This document shows positions 1-11,109 of a stretch of 64,000 nucleotides of DNA, in pieces; position 1 is the first letter of the stretch, and each line of letters starts with the position of its first letter. The stretch lies in contig BQMF02000273.1 of assembly GCA_027922465.2 (NCBI GenBank), positions 310,001 through 374,000 on the forward strand. The letters are read 5' to 3'. The stretch is from Turritopsis dohrnii (lineage: Eukaryota; Cnidaria; Hydrozoa; Anthoathecata; Oceaniidae). The notes under the pieces were generated by a model that saw nothing but the letters and a program-made list of their open reading frames with translations, ran no database searches and was not told the origin of the DNA. The position numbers and the translations under genes were made by a program.

Positions 1-3000
1 TGTCAATCGAGACAGTGCATCTACCTATGGAAGTTTGGGTTACATTTATGGTGGCTACCATAATCTCCTGCAAAGTCAATTTGTGTTGAGTAGTAGAGGG
101 CAAAAGAAAAACCAAATATGCCTGTTAAAGGTTTGCAAACTCTCATTTGTTTGTTGAAAATAATAAACGAGAAATGCTATACACTCAGATAAGTATGAAA
201 AATCTCTTCAAGATTGCTTCAAAACCTTTTTTAACTGACTGCTGGTCTAGTGGTAGAATTTTCACCATCAGAGCAGGATGTTGAGACTAGCTGACTGTAA
301 CTGAGTGAACCACTTAACAATCCACTTGATAGCAGTCTAAGGGGAGCCTGTTGAAGAAATACTGCATCTTCCATAGCTCAAAATGTCGACACAACAGTTC
401 TACAACAAGAGCTGAGGAGTCTATCCTGGACTAACATAAACAAACAACTAAACTAATAAAAGATTTGAAGGGGATAACATGATACGTCTTACATAGGATG
501 GTATTTGCAAAATCAAAACCAACTTCAATCGTTTATTCGATGAGGTGTACAATTTCAAATTGCAAGAAGCCAGACGTATCAAGGAAAGGAACGTTCGCAT
601 TCAAAAGATTCTGAAAGATCTGGACATGGACGAGACACTGATTGAGTTGACGTTTGACGATGATGAACAACCAGAACGTTTCTTGACAGTCCAAGATGAT
701 GAGGTGAACGTTGAAAAGTACATTAGTGAAGAAGAACGACTACGACTGGAAGAAGAAGCAAGACTGGAAGAAGGTGAGTCTTACATCATCTGCCCAAGAG
801 AAAGTAGGGATTGAGGAATAGACCATCTCGTGTGAACATCATCTGCCCAAATGAAAGGTGATACTACTGTTTGACGTCAACCTTCACAATTTTCAGAACC
901 TTGATTTTTTGGTGGTTAAGTTTACTTATTGGCTCTCTCTCGTTTGCTTGCAAGGTAGTTCGCCCCGGTCGTATGTTTCTTCGTAGGCTGATTGATTTGT
1001 CTACCTCAGTGTCTAGTTTGAATCATCATATTTACCTCAATCAGGAAGCTAGGGCGGATTTACAGTGGTGGATAGACTTTCTCCCATCGTGGAACGGTAT
1101 GTCCATTATCCCCGACGAGCCGGTTTCTTCAGTAAGTATGTCTATGTATACTGATGCTTCAGATCTTGGTCTTGGTGCTTGTTACAGCAATAAATGGTTC
1201 AGTTTACCTTGGCCCACAGATTATCTCAAGCTCCACATTAATGTTACAGAGCTGTTTGCTATTGTTGCTGCAGTGGTGACTTGGGGTCAGTCATGGGCTA
1301 ATAAGCAAATCGTAATTTATACGGACAATATTGCTATAGTGCATGTTTGGAAATCGGGTACTTGTCGGGACTCTGACATAATGGCATTAGTTCGGGTTTT
1401 GTTCCTTTTTACTGCTCGTATAAACCTGAATGTGCTGTTACAACATATTCCTGGACATGCAAATGCAGCGGCTGATTCTCTGTCTCGTTTGCAGGTCAAC
1501 AAGTTCCATCGTCTGAAGCCCTCGTCAGAGCACAGCCCCTCTCCAGTTCCATCTGTCATCTGGTCGATATTGATCAACAAGTCCGTCGTTACCAAGCCGA
1601 AGCTTTATCTCCTTCCACCAGATGCACTTATGCAGTAGCTTTTCGATCATACCGGAGGTTTTGTGCTTTAATCTCACAACCCTTGTTTCCGTTGTCACAG
1701 GATACGTTGGTTCGGTTCGTGGCATCTTTTGGTCATCGGTTATCGTTTCGTTCTTTGAAGGTTTATTTATGTGGTATTCAGTTTTTTGCCACCATGGAAG
1801 GTTTTCCAAGCTCGATAGCGCAGATGTCGCGTCTGTATTACACGCTGAGAGGTATTCGTCGCGTTCAAGGTGCAACTTTTACACGTCCTCGTCGCCAACC
1901 AATCACGTTTGGGCACTTACTCGCTATACATTATCGGTTGGACTTGCTCAACTATTCACCTGTTGAACGTTTGTTGCTGAAAACTGCATCTGCGTTAGCA
2001 TATTTTGGTTTGTTGCGTGTTTCCGAATACGCATGTCAGTCTTCACATGAGTTTAATGCTTCTCTTCAGTTAATGGTTCATGATATTTCGTTCGCACCGT
2101 CGTACGATGTTATGTATGTGCACATATCAGCGTCTAAAACCGATCCATTCCGTCTTGGCTGTGACATTCGCATTGGTAGATCGGGTCATGCTCTATGCCC
2201 AATTGGTTTGATGAGACAATGGCTCCGTTGTCATCCTGGTTCTGGGCTACCATTATTTTGTTTTTCTCGCAATCGCTTTTTGACTCGCCAGGACATGGTC
2301 ACATTACTTACCCGTACGTTGCCTTACGCTGCAGACATTAATACACACTCGTTCAGAATTGGTGGGGCGTCGGTCGCCGCATCTGCTGGGATTGCCGACA
2401 GTGTTATCCAGATTTTGGGTCGTTGGTCTAGTGATGCCTATCGTAGGTATCTACATATTGACGATAACTCAATTACTCGTTATGTCACGCCTTATTTCTT
2501 CACCTAGTCCGTTATCGCATATTTGGAACCATGTTACTGTTTCTGCAGTGTCGTTGCGTTAGTGCGTCTCAATGTTTTTGCGTTTGGTCAGCTGGGGGAA
2601 ATTTGGGGGTGCATTTGCTAAGCCTAAGTAGTTGTGTTAGGGCGTCTGTCCTTGTTGACAACGCCCGGTCGTCCTGGTTGACGATTGTAGGATATATATT
2701 TGTGTGTTATAGTCTGTCCTTGTTGACAGCTACTAGTTCGTGTAGTGATATACTGTCCTTGTTGACAGTTATAGTCGTAAGCTTGTCTGTCCTTGTTGAC
2801 AGCAATATATTTTGGTCTAAGTTAGTCTGTCCTTGTTGACAGCTATATCATTTAAGTCACGAGTTTGTCTGTCCTTGTTGACAGCAGTATATTAGTCATT
2901 CGTTATCTGTCCTTGTTGACAGCAGTACTATTAACATAATCCTGTCCTAGTTGACAGTTCCTTGGTGTGATAGTCCTTGTTGACTTATCGTATACGTCCT

Positions 3001-3268
3001 TACTTACAGTTCGGCCAAATACTTGTTCTTATTGTGTCTTGGCCCATGCCAGTTAACCAATTAAGTAAAAGTTTTTTATGAAAATGTGAATGAATATTTA
3101 CTTTGATGTGGATTTTTACGTCTAATTAAAAATGCGGAAGAAACTAAGATACAAAAGGACCAGTGGGGTGAAGGCTGTTTTGTTTTGTTTTGGGGGGGAG
3201 GGTCTCTTCTCAAACGATGACGTCAACTGAGGGGGAGGGGGGCAACGCAAAGTTGACGCAGTTTGACA

Positions 3269-3299
<31 letters not shown>

Positions 3300-6200
3300 T
3301 CAAAAAGTTTGAAAAATTGGTTGACGTCATTTGTGAACAATCCCCAAGAATGAAAAACAACAACAAGGTCCTCTTCTCTTTTCTCTTTTTCGGTATTTTG
3401 TCGTCAATTAATCTCGGAAAGAAGAACGTTTGGTTGGCCATCTAGATTTCTTTCCTTTAGTCCCTTGCTTGCTCACTTTCTGTTTTTCCATTACAAGTTG
3501 TGCTGAGGTATTTGCAGCAATCCATAGTTAACAAGTGTCATATACTTTTCTTCAACCTACCATTGTTTATTGTCTGCCGTATATTTTTCTTTATTATAGA
3601 ACGTCGCCAGGCTGAAAATGCTGACAATATTCGCGGTCGTGCTTTGGAAATGATGATGGCTGGGAGACTGGAAACCAACTTGGAGGAGGAACTCAAACAA
3701 GAAATCGAAGAACCAGAATTTTTCAGCAAACCGCCAAACGAGTGGACCGAAGAAGAGCAAAAATTAGCCAAAGAGCACGAAAAGAAAAAACAACAGGTCA
3801 ACTCTCCCATTCATCTTTTTTCGCTTTGTCCTCATTGAAGATTTGGTCCAAAATTCATCGCATATAAGATAATCACAATACGTTAGCTTGTGATTTATAG
3901 TTTCTGGAGTTCTGAAGCTACTTTCTGTTCACGTGTCGATGGCTTTATATTTCACTCACTCCCGCACAATGTGGTTGAATATGGCAATATGATACGGCAT
4001 TCAACACATAGGTGTCTTTTCTTCCTTAGTTGAACGAGGAAAGAGAGAAATTTCGGAAAAGCTTGGAAGCCGAATTGAGAAAACTTCAGAATTTGAACAC
4101 GGAGGCAGTTGCAAACTTTCAAGAAAAACTCAATCAGCTTTATCAGACGAAACTCAAGACTGAGTTGGCGATTTTACAGGTGAAAACACCGATGCTTCTA
4201 TTTTGACGTCAGTCATGAACAAGTGACAGCACAATGCAACTGGCGGCGAATCCCACTATTTTTTTAATGACTGATTCACAAGAACTTACTTGCTATATAG
4301 GTTTTTATGTTGTTTTAGGAAGAATTGAAAATTGTACGCTTAAATGCTTCTGTTCTGATTGATGAAGAGTTACAGTCGAGAGAAATGGAACTTTTACGCT
4401 ACCTTGAACAGAAGAAAGTCGAAAAACAACAAAGTTCACTCTCAGTAGGAGATGCGAGAAGAGAAGTTGATATTTTTCGTGACGCTTACGAAACGCTTGT
4501 GGCTGACGACCGCACTCTCGATAAAATGTTCCGAAAGGAGTTTACTGAATTGGACACACACACTGTTGATGTTCTTTACAGGTTATTCAAGAAACGACCA
4601 AGGTAATATTCTGTAGCATCATGTATAGTATAATAGCCAACATCTTCATGAAAAAATGGTGTATTGCCAGATCCTCACTAACAACCTAAAGCAGACAGTA
4701 TATTTTCTTATCACCACAGTCTCCGAACTAGTGTTTCATCGGTGGAAGTATTCTCATTGTTAAGAATATTTTTCTAAGAACTTGCAAACTAAAAGCGTTT
4801 TGGGTTCGCTCTAATCAACTTTTCATGATGGATGTTTTGCACAGAAATCAGAGAACATTGAAAGCAGCCTCCGTCCAAAAAGAATCCGCCGGCGTTGACG
4901 GATGCCCCTTCCAACCGCGCCCATCATCGTCATGTGCAGCTTCGGCGGTAGCCAACACACTTGAAAAGTCAATGCAAGAACTTGATGCTGAACATCATAT
5001 GCCGGAGAATATAGAACCGGACGTGTGGAAGAGGTTGGTTACATTGCGGAGAAGCAAAGTGGAGAAAGAACAGCTGGTAAGAATCTCTGCCTCATCTTGT
5101 TACTAAATGATTTTGTGTTTTTTCTTTATGGTGTCTGCGGTAGGTATAATATACTGATGCTTACATATTCATAGTGTTGTTCTGCACTTAGATAGTGTTG
5201 TTAGTTCCCTGTTTTGTTCTGCACTCTTGACTTTTTTAGAATAGTTGACAACAGAATTCTTATTTTCTTTTTCGTAATGCAAACTGTATTCTTTTTTTTT
5301 TCAGTTGAAAGCGAAGGCGTTAACTTTGGCTGATATGAACGCCCATCTTCAATCGCAAATCGATCATGACGAGGAACTAAAACAGGCTATTGAGAAAACG
5401 TTTGAAGATATTCAAAGGTAACTTTGTTGTATAATGGCTGGTCCTGGATTATTTGAATAAAAGTTCATACGTGATATTCCTCGCAGATCGTACGAAGGCC
5501 TAGTAGTTTGTTGTTGTTTTTTTTGAAGAAATTTGGTTCCCACTTTCTGTTAGGCTCCACTCGTTTTCGTTTTGGTGAAAAAACCCCAAAAGGTCATATC
5601 CTAGACTAATCGCTTGACGATTTATTTCCTACATATTTTGACCTGTTAAAAAAGTCCTCGCTTAACGTTTCCACTACACGACGAACTTGATATGTTTGGT
5701 TCGAAAAGGGATGTCTATCGCATAGTTTTGAGGCAGATGTAGGTGGTGTTGTATGGAACTATTTGATTAGGTTGCACGAAGAGCAGCATCACTTCAATTT
5801 GAATTTGGAGGTGCAACTTCTATTGAAGCAGGGCCAAGTGGAAGTGGGTGAATGTGACTTCATACCGGATTACTCCGATTCGTTACTCCTTCACCGGTCT
5901 GCCGCTGAAGATTTAAATGCCACGATCAAAGTACATTTTCTAGTTTTTATTTCAAGTATTTCGCTTTTCTTTTTCAATACATCTTATTTTGTGTTGTTTT
6001 TTTTGCGTTCAGACTTTGGGGGAAAGTAAGCTGGCGAGCATGCGCGAAAGTAAGGAGTTCCGTAAGGGCATTCACCAACTTGCTTGGGAACTGAAAGAAA
6101 TGTTCATGAAAGCTGAAGATCTTCAAGCGGCTGCCCACGACTTGCAGTTGTTACGTGTGACCAAGGAACTACAAGTTTATCTTAGTGAAACGAAACACGG

Positions 6201-6992
6201 ACAAACCAAACAACAGGTTATTGCGACATTAGAAAAAACGATCGACATGTACAACAAGGTGATTGATTGATTGATTTATTCATCTCTAGTCAAACAATCT
6301 AAAGTCTGTTCAAAAAATATGTGGACTAATTTCAGTTACCATGTGGAAACCAGATTTAGCAAATTACATCAATTCCCTTGAGCCTGGTTTTTATATAAAA
6401 GCTGAAATCAGTCCACATATTTTTTGAACAGACTTTAACAATAACCTTTTTAATCAATCGAAACACTTTCTAAAATAACTGTATACGTTACTACCATTTT
6501 GTTTCCCAAGATGCATCACCGAAACGTTCAAGATCGTAAGAGGACTCTCCGAAAAATACGACTTCAAATTCGTGAGAAGACAGACGAAAACAATAAGTTG
6601 GACACTGATTTAGAACAGCTTGCGTTATCCGTAGCCGAAAGGAAAAACATTTATGATGCGAACGGTATTTGATGTTTACGTCAGTTACGTTTTGTATTTC
6701 GTATCTATGAAAACCGAGTAAAAAAACTGACTCGACGATAGTCCACTTTCTCTAGAACCTAGGCTACTTTAACGAACGCTAATTTTTTATAATTTACACA
6801 TGACTGCGTTTGGTTTTAGCGGATCACCATAGTAACGTCGGGGACACGAAACGTATGCAAGACATTGTTACTCGTCGTAAGCTGGTCGACCTGGCGAAAG
6901 CACAAGCGTCAGAAATCGGCATGTTACGTGCGGAGGTTGAGCGACTGCGCATGAGGACCTTTCCAGCTCTTGTGCAGCTCAGCTCTCATTAA
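1..6992 (+). CDS. CFAP43: CFAP43 (WDR96), C-terminal part, 11 exons
   Basis: Cilia- and flagella-associated protein 43 is an axonemal protein that works with CFAP44 in tethering inner dynein arms; that role is family knowledge. Exons by splice site and phase: <1-130, 497-773, 3600-3796, 4030-4179, 4319-4602, 4845-5076, 5305-5417, 5771-5930, 6013-6258, 6511-6664, 6820-6992. All junction phases agree, giving 704 residues to a TAA stop. The first half, which carries the WD40 repeats in this family, lies upstream of the window. What is seen is the charged coiled-coil half. Landmarks are YGGYHNLLQSQF, NEWTEEEQKLAKEHEKKK, FIPDYSDSLLLHR and a C-terminus RTFPALVQLSSH, which match my memory of vertebrate CFAP43. 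Intron 773/3600 is enlarged by a retrotransposon, and intron 6259-6510 holds a MITE. No frameshift or stop is seen. Confidence 0.85.
240..330 (+). other. tRNA-like fragment in a CFAP43 intron
   Basis: The segment GGTCTAGTGGTAGAATTTTC looks like the D-arm and box A of a tRNA. No convincing box B or acceptor stem follows. It may be an eroded tRNA-derived SINE. The rest of this intron (131-496) shows nothing else. Confidence 0.2.
871..1638 (+). CDS. DIRS-like RT C-terminus plus RNase H
   Basis: The frame contains LIGSLSFACKVVRPGRMFLR, typical of the reverse-transcriptase C-terminus in DIRS elements. An RNase H domain follows, with acidic residues in YTDASDLGLGA, NVTELFAI, YTDNIAIVHV and AAADSLSR, so the D-E-D-D set is visible. 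The true N-terminus is missing: the frame runs straight out of intron sequence near 900, so no start codon is assigned. It ends at a TAG (1636-1638) inside the 5' end of the recombinase frame. RNase H would degrade the RNA strand during element replication (family knowledge). Confidence 0.8.
   Translation: MTSTFTIFRTLIFWWLSLLIGSLSFACKVVRPGRMFLRRLIDLSTSVSSLNHHIYLNQEARADLQWWIDFLPSWNGMSIIPDEPVSSVSMSMYTDASDLGLGACYSNKWFSLPWPTDYLKLHINVTELFAIVAAVVTWGQSWANKQIVIYTDNIAIVHVWKSGTCRDSDIMALVRVLFLFTARINLNVLLQHIPGHANAAADSLSRLQVNKFHRLKPSSEHSPSPVPSVIWSILINKSVVTKPKLYLLPPDALMQ
1476..2507 (+). CDS. DIRS-like tyrosine recombinase
   Basis: The frame is open from 1476 to a TAG at 2505-2507, overlapping the RNase H frame by about 160 bp. 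Coding character starts by about 1500 (SPSTRCTYAVAFRSYRRFC is a SAM-like N-terminal region). Catalytic-type motifs are all present in order: the first Arg in LLRVSEY, Lys in SASKTDPFR, HSFRIGGAS (HxxR), GRWSSDAYRRYLH (Trp and the nucleophile Tyr). No stop or frameshift interrupts the domain, so the enzyme could still be active even though the element is truncated. The role in the family is to integrate circular cDNA without an integrase and without target duplication. Confidence 0.85.
   Translation, partial: FSVSFAGQQVPSSEALVRAQPLSSSICHLVDIDQQVRRYQAEALSPSTRCTYAVAFRSYRRFCALISQPLFPLSQDTLVRFVASFGHRLSFRSLKVYLCGIQFFATMEGFPSSIAQMSRLYYTLRGIRRVQGATFTRPRRQPITFGHLLAIHYRLDLLNYSPVERLLLKTASALAYFGLLRVSEYACQSSHEFNASLQLMVHDISFAPSYDVMYVHISASKTDPFRLGCDIRIGRSGHALCPIGLMRQWLRCHPGSGLPLFCFSRNRFLTRQDMVTLLTRTLPYAADINTHSFRIGGASVAASAGIADSVIQILGRWSSDAYRRYLHIDDNSITRYVTPYFFT
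2646..2957 (+). repeat. Array of 16-bp palindromic word CTGTCCTTGTTGACAG
   Basis: Copies begin at 2646, 2714, 2753, 2787, 2827, 2869, 2907 and 2942, with decayed versions near 2971 and 2995. Spacing is mostly 34-42 bp, and the DNA between copies is not conserved. Each word is an inverted repeat CTGTC-N6-GACAG. The array starts about 140 bp after the recombinase stop codon. It looks like a multi-site protein-binding region of the element. Confidence 0.85.
3183..3345. repeat. G-rich low-complexity repeat with a 29-G run
   Basis: Several G7-G8 tracts are followed by 29 consecutive G residues at 3271-3299. The flanks contain repeated TTGACG and TGACGTCA pieces (GATGACGTCAACTGAGGG and GTTGACGTCATTTGTGAACA), which suggests a short dispersed repeat around a slipped homopolymer. 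Run length is probably unreliable in any assembly. It lies between the DIRS-like element and the next CFAP43 exon. Confidence 0.7.
6300..6437. mobile_element. 138-bp hairpin MITE in CFAP43 intron
   Basis: The left end TAAAGTCTGTTCAAAAAATA and its reverse complement at the right end form inverted arms of about 36 bp that extend through GTGGACTxATTTCAG. Terminal TA is consistent with a Tc1/mariner-type target duplication. There is no coding capacity. Confidence 0.8.
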
Positions 6993-7024
6993 ACAACCTG
7001 TGAACTGAACTGAAAGCTTCTTTA

Positions 7025-7576
7025 TACTCTCGTGTGCCAAATAAACGGGCCCCCCCGCTTGTTAATTTTTCGATTTTTTTCCAACCCCTCCGGACCTTAT
7101 TTAGACCCCCCCGTTTATTTATTTTCACCGATAGACATGTGTGTAACTGATGTTTTTGTGTTTACTAGTAACTCAGTTTCTTATACTTTTCTTAACACTC
7201 ATTTTCTTGTACTGAAGTTATGTATTACAGTAACAAAGACTTTTCATGTGATACTTGTTTTATCGTTTAGAAAAAGAGAAAAGAAAAAAATAGCTTCTTG
7301 TATATAACTGTTACTAGTAATAATCTTCAGATTTTGCTTAAAAGTTTCCCTATCACTTTTTTGTATATAAAACATAGTTCCATGTATGATAGTATATAGT
7401 TATTATTAACATTAACACGTTAAGAACACAAATCTTCTGATTTCATTGAAAATTGATGTTTTTCACATTTTCCAACCCCCCCGGAAATTAAGACCCCCCC
7501 GCTTATTAGGTGTTTGGAAATTTTCCAACCCACCCCATTTATTTTGACCCCCCCGTTTATTTGGCACACGAGAGTA
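7025..7576. mobile_element. MITE with CCCCCCGTTTATT words, just after CFAP43 stop
   Basis: The left end TACTCTCGTGTGCCAAATAA and the matching inverted right end give an inverted repeat of about 25 bp with terminal TA. Inside, ACCCCCCCGTTTATT or CGCTTATT variants recur near both ends (7050, 7108, 7493, 7546). The centre (7140-7440) is AT-rich with no gene. It starts 32 bp after the CFAP43 stop codon. Confidence 0.8.
7040..7045 (+). other. Candidate CFAP43 polyadenylation signal inside the MITE end
   Basis: AATAAA lies 48 bp after the stop codon and is part of the MITE terminal repeat (CCAAATAAACGGG). No AATAAA occurs between the stop codon and the MITE. Confidence 0.45.
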
Positions 7577-7730
7577 TGTGTGTGATACTACTTTCCACGG
7601 AGGATGTGACTGTTGAAAGATTTTGGATGTGTATATATTTTTCACCATCTTATATGAAGTCTTTCGAAAGCCTTGTTGCTAGGGTTCCATGAAAACGTTT
7701 CCAGTGCTCACTGCAGAATGATTTTTTAAG

Positions 7731-7757
7731 CTTTAGTACATTTCAAATGTACTAAAG
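7731..7757. repeat. Perfect 27-bp palindrome
   Basis: CTTTAGTACATTT, a single C, then its exact reverse complement. It could be the fused ends of a deleted inverted-repeat element. No coding or promoter context is visible. Confidence 0.7.
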
Positions 7758-8031
7758 TGAAATTTTTGTTTCTCGAATTTTCCTTCTCCCTAATATTTCC
7801 TTCTCCCTGATATTACCTCCAAGATGTTGTGATTTTAGTTGCTGCAGTTAATATTTATAAATTATAAAATCTTTTTATTTTTTGATAATATATTTTGTTC
7901 CTGGAATATCTCAACTCTTCCTTCTTGCCATTTTAAACCTGTCTGTATGATTCGAATCACAAATGTGTGTTCAACAACCTCCGGTATGTCGTTCAGCGGA
8001 TTGGTAGCGATTATTCGTTCCGAAAATTTGA

Positions 8032-8095
8032 TACAGTAGTCTCTCGGACAGATTTCTTGCACCAATGGTGTCCGCTGATTAGAGAGACTACTGTA
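8032..8095. mobile_element. 64-bp pogo/Tigger-like MITE remnant
   Basis: Inverted ends TACAGTAGTCTCTC and GAGAGACTACTGTA flank about 36 bp containing GGTGTCCGCTGATT. The CAGTAGTC start and TA flanks resemble pogo-type termini. It is far too short to encode anything. Confidence 0.65.
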
Positions 8096-8469
8096 CTTAT
8101 GATGAAAATCTTGTTAACAAAACGAAGCGTTGATCTGAAAACTTTTCGCACTTTTATTTTACTCGAGTTTCTTTGAAGTTCTCTGACGAGAGGCGGTCCT
8201 CACCTTGTGGGCGCCATGGAAATGGGTGTTGTAGTCAGGGCGGACGGGCGAAACCTTATAAATGATGCAATTTGTGCATATGTTCCATGGAATCACTGAA
8301 TCTCGTAAATGGCTGATGAGCTCCGATAAGAATAGTCACGTTGAACATGTGTAGATGATGCTAAAATTCTCTTTTAAGGGGATAAGAAGGGGTGACATAC
8401 TAATTATCTTGTGCACATTTAAACTGATGCTACGCGCTTTATAAGAATACTAGTATCCCGGGTAAAACC

Positions 8470-8990
8470 TTTTTACCGAACTTAACTTCAAAAAAATTAG
8501 GTCAAATCCACCATTCCCGTGTACGTACCCCGTGACGAAAAAATAAATCATGGAATCGCAACTCAGAAGTGTACCTATGTTGTAGAGCTTGAAAAACTGA
8601 TCAAAAAAGTGTATGGGATCGTTTCGCTACGACCAACCTTTGCAGAGATATCGTCGATCAAAGATTTTGATGACGTCATATCCGCAGTACCAAATAAAAT
8701 TTAGACCCAAATGTTGCGTCACCCCATCACCCGTATCGCGGACCCTAAAAAACGTCAGTTATCCCTATTGGTTCTCGAGATATTTCCCCAAAAACGTCGT
8801 GTTCGATTGGGGATGCAATGCAATGCCAATGATGATTCCCTGTCATCATAAAAAAACTGACGTCAAATGATGCCACGTGCTTTTGGAATGATCGTGAAAA
8901 AAGTGTCTCTCGCCTCTACGTGGTTTTACGCGCACATAAGAGGATGATGACCGTAAATTAAAACTAAATATGTCACTCTCTAAAATAAAA
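8470..8990 (+). repeat. Dispersed repeat R1, copy 1
   Basis: About 520 bp that recurs in the same orientation at 26880-27400. Conserved blocks include AAAAAAGTGTATGGGATC, GATCAAAGATTTTGATGACG, CGTCACCCCATCACC and GTGTTCGATTGGGGATGCAA. Similarity is patchy with many substitutions. No long frame is shared and no terminal inverted repeat is seen. It may be part of an unrecognised element. The stretch 8096-8469 before it and 8991-9690 after it show no gene. Confidence 0.8.
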
Positions 8991-9691
8991 ACCGGCTGCA
9001 CAATCGCGAATGACGCCCCCCAATGACTGCATTGTGCAATGTTTCAAGTTTTTTCATCGTTTAAAGAAGATTTTCCATCTCTTAAATTCATTGTGTCCAG
9101 TGGTGAATCTTTTCAGCTGAGTAGCAATGGGAATTGATGGAGTGTATACGAACCCCAAACACAATCTGCACATAAGTAACTTTAATAAACACGCTTGAAA
9201 GAGCGAAAAGTTGGCTGGGCGGAGGGTGGACATCATTTCATGAAAACCGTCTTTGAGAAATCTTAATTGGTATTTTAAAAATAAACGTGTGCAGCTGTAT
9301 GAAGTCTTTTAACTCGTGTTGAGATTTGAAGAGCTCAAAGGCAATTTACATTGGGCATTTGTTAAAATGTAAAAAAATTTTTATTGTGGAGTGTAGTATA
9401 GATTACATCTTGTTTCAGTTATGTGATGTTGTTGTTTTGAAATTTCAAACAATTTTGTTGAATGTTGTGGTCTGATTAATGGTGCTGTTGAATCTCGCCC
9501 CAACTCACGGTACTATCTGCTGAATGCACAGATTTCATGCTAACAAGAATATTACTATATACATGTTTAGCAAACATTGAAAGACTTACACAGTCATATA
9601 AAATATCAAGCCAACTACAAATAAGGACAGGCTAGTTTTTTAAAAAATTAAAGTATCCCCCATTTTTTGCCATGTATGGAAAAGGGGCACA

Positions 9692-10095
9692 TTTTTTTTT
9701 TTTTTTTTTTAAATGGGAAGCCACTACTAGGCAGAGAGCTAAGGTGGCGGTTAAACTTGGATTTAAAAGATTGCAGATCATACTATGAACTATGAGAGAG
9801 AGAGATAATTCCAGAGGCAAGCAGCCCGAGGGAAAAAGCCAGATGAATAAAAGTTCTTATGGCATGTTGGGACCTGAACAGTCAAAGGATGAGAATTTGA
9901 AGAGAGGCGAGTGTTCGGAGAGAAAGTCTTAGGATCAGTTAAGGAGTCAGTTGATGCAAGTCATCTGAACAATGCCCATGAAAGTATTTATAGAAAAGAG
10001 GCAGGGAAGCAATGTTTCTCCGATGTGAGAGGGGGTGAAGATTAGCACAAAGATCAGGGCCAACTAAGTTAACATGCAGATGTTACTTCAATGTC
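9692..10095 (-). mobile_element. Non-LTR retrotransposon 3' end, truncated
   Basis: Read on the minus strand, frames (with shifts) give RRNIASLPLFYKYFHGHCSD, then a piece like FFPRAACLWNYLS and LQSFKSKFNRHL. These match the C-terminal end typical of Jockey/CR1-like LINE reverse transcriptases. The copy ends in a poly-A tail, seen as 19 T at 9692-9710. It is 5' truncated and broken. Confidence 0.65.
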
Positions 10096-11109
10096 CCCTT
10101 TTCACCTTTAATGTGAAAAATGGGACACTTTTGATCTGATAATAACATGTCTATTCACAGAAATTACACTTTTAAACTAAATAATTATCATGCCAAAAAC
10201 ACCCACTGTAAAAATGTCACTAAGCCAAGAAGGCATAAATTGAAGGCAGGTTTTCATGAAACCATAGTATACAGTCAAGCTAGACCTTTAAGGAGATGAA
10301 TTTAATGTTGTATTAGAAAATGTGTTTGTGATAATACTACAAGTAACTATGAAAATATGAAGTTTGTCACCACTGATCCATGCATGAAAACATGTTTGAT
10401 GCAAAATACAAAAAAACATTTTTCAGGCTTGACTTGCTGGGAGCCCAATTTGGATTATAAATGTTCAACTAACTTTCTAGAGCTAAAAATAAACAAATCT
10501 TGAAGTTTTTCCTGTGTCCCTGTGTCTTAATTTAAAGCCTTGCAGCTTCATAATTAAACATTTTTTTAAAAGTCTTACCTAAAGTATCATGTCAGAGTTT
10601 TAACCCACGGAAATAAAGCTCAGGTTGCCCTTTGGATGTTCATAATGTACCGTTTTCTCTTCTGCCGCCGGATGGCTACTATGTGGTCATAATGGTATAC
10701 TTGTTTCATGATCTCATTAAAAAGTGTCCTCTTTTGCTGTGAATTAATGTGCAAAAATTTTTTTATTCGACTTATTTTAGGAATTTATTTTTCAACTTTG
10801 ACGGTATTATCTTACATCATAGTAAATATGCACTCCATAACTTAAATTGTAGCATAAAAACAGAGTCTGATTTGAATTTCACAATTTTTTGCTTAAAACT
10901 GTGGAGCCAAGAATTTACCTGTTAAGATATATACTACAATTGGTTTGATGTTTCATCACTCAGTAACATTTTGTCTTTTATAGTGTTTTATTACAAGACT
11001 TAATGTTTTTTAATTTGGAATTTGATTTGAGCTCTTCATTGTGATGACAGGATCAATTTGTACCTTCAAAGTGTAGGCATGTTAAATTTCGAAAACACTT
11101 AGTCAAGAA
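10096..11109. other. Intergenic region upstream of the CEP85-like gene
   Basis: AT-rich, with no credible reading frame, RNA gene or repeat recognised. The promoter and any 5' untranslated exon of the following gene probably lie here, but no clear core-promoter element is visible. Confidence 0.4.

Larger units (their letters stand above)
880..3010 (+). mobile_element. DIRS-like tyrosine-recombinase retrotransposon, 5' truncated
   Basis: This lies inside the CFAP43 intron between the exons ending at 773 and starting at 3600, in the same orientation as the gene. It keeps the end of the reverse transcriptase, a full RNase H domain and a tyrosine recombinase in an overlapping frame, the order known for DIRS-type elements. 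The palm domain of the reverse transcriptase is missing, so the copy is cut off near position 880-900. The 3' region (2510-3010) is non-coding and carries an array of CTGTCCTTGTTGACAG words. I could not define element ends or a target duplication. Confidence 0.8.

Noticed and set aside
2646..2957. CRISPR-like array (short repeats, regular spacers)
   Set aside because: Animal genome context, dyad 16-bp repeats, no cas genes, and location inside a retrotransposon.
3122..3441. Frames with poly-Pro or poly-Gly
   Set aside because: Produced by the G/C homopolymer; no coding support.
7463..7648. Minus-strand frame with repeated NKRGG motifs
   Set aside because: It is the translation of the CCCCCCGTTTATT words of the MITE, not a protein.
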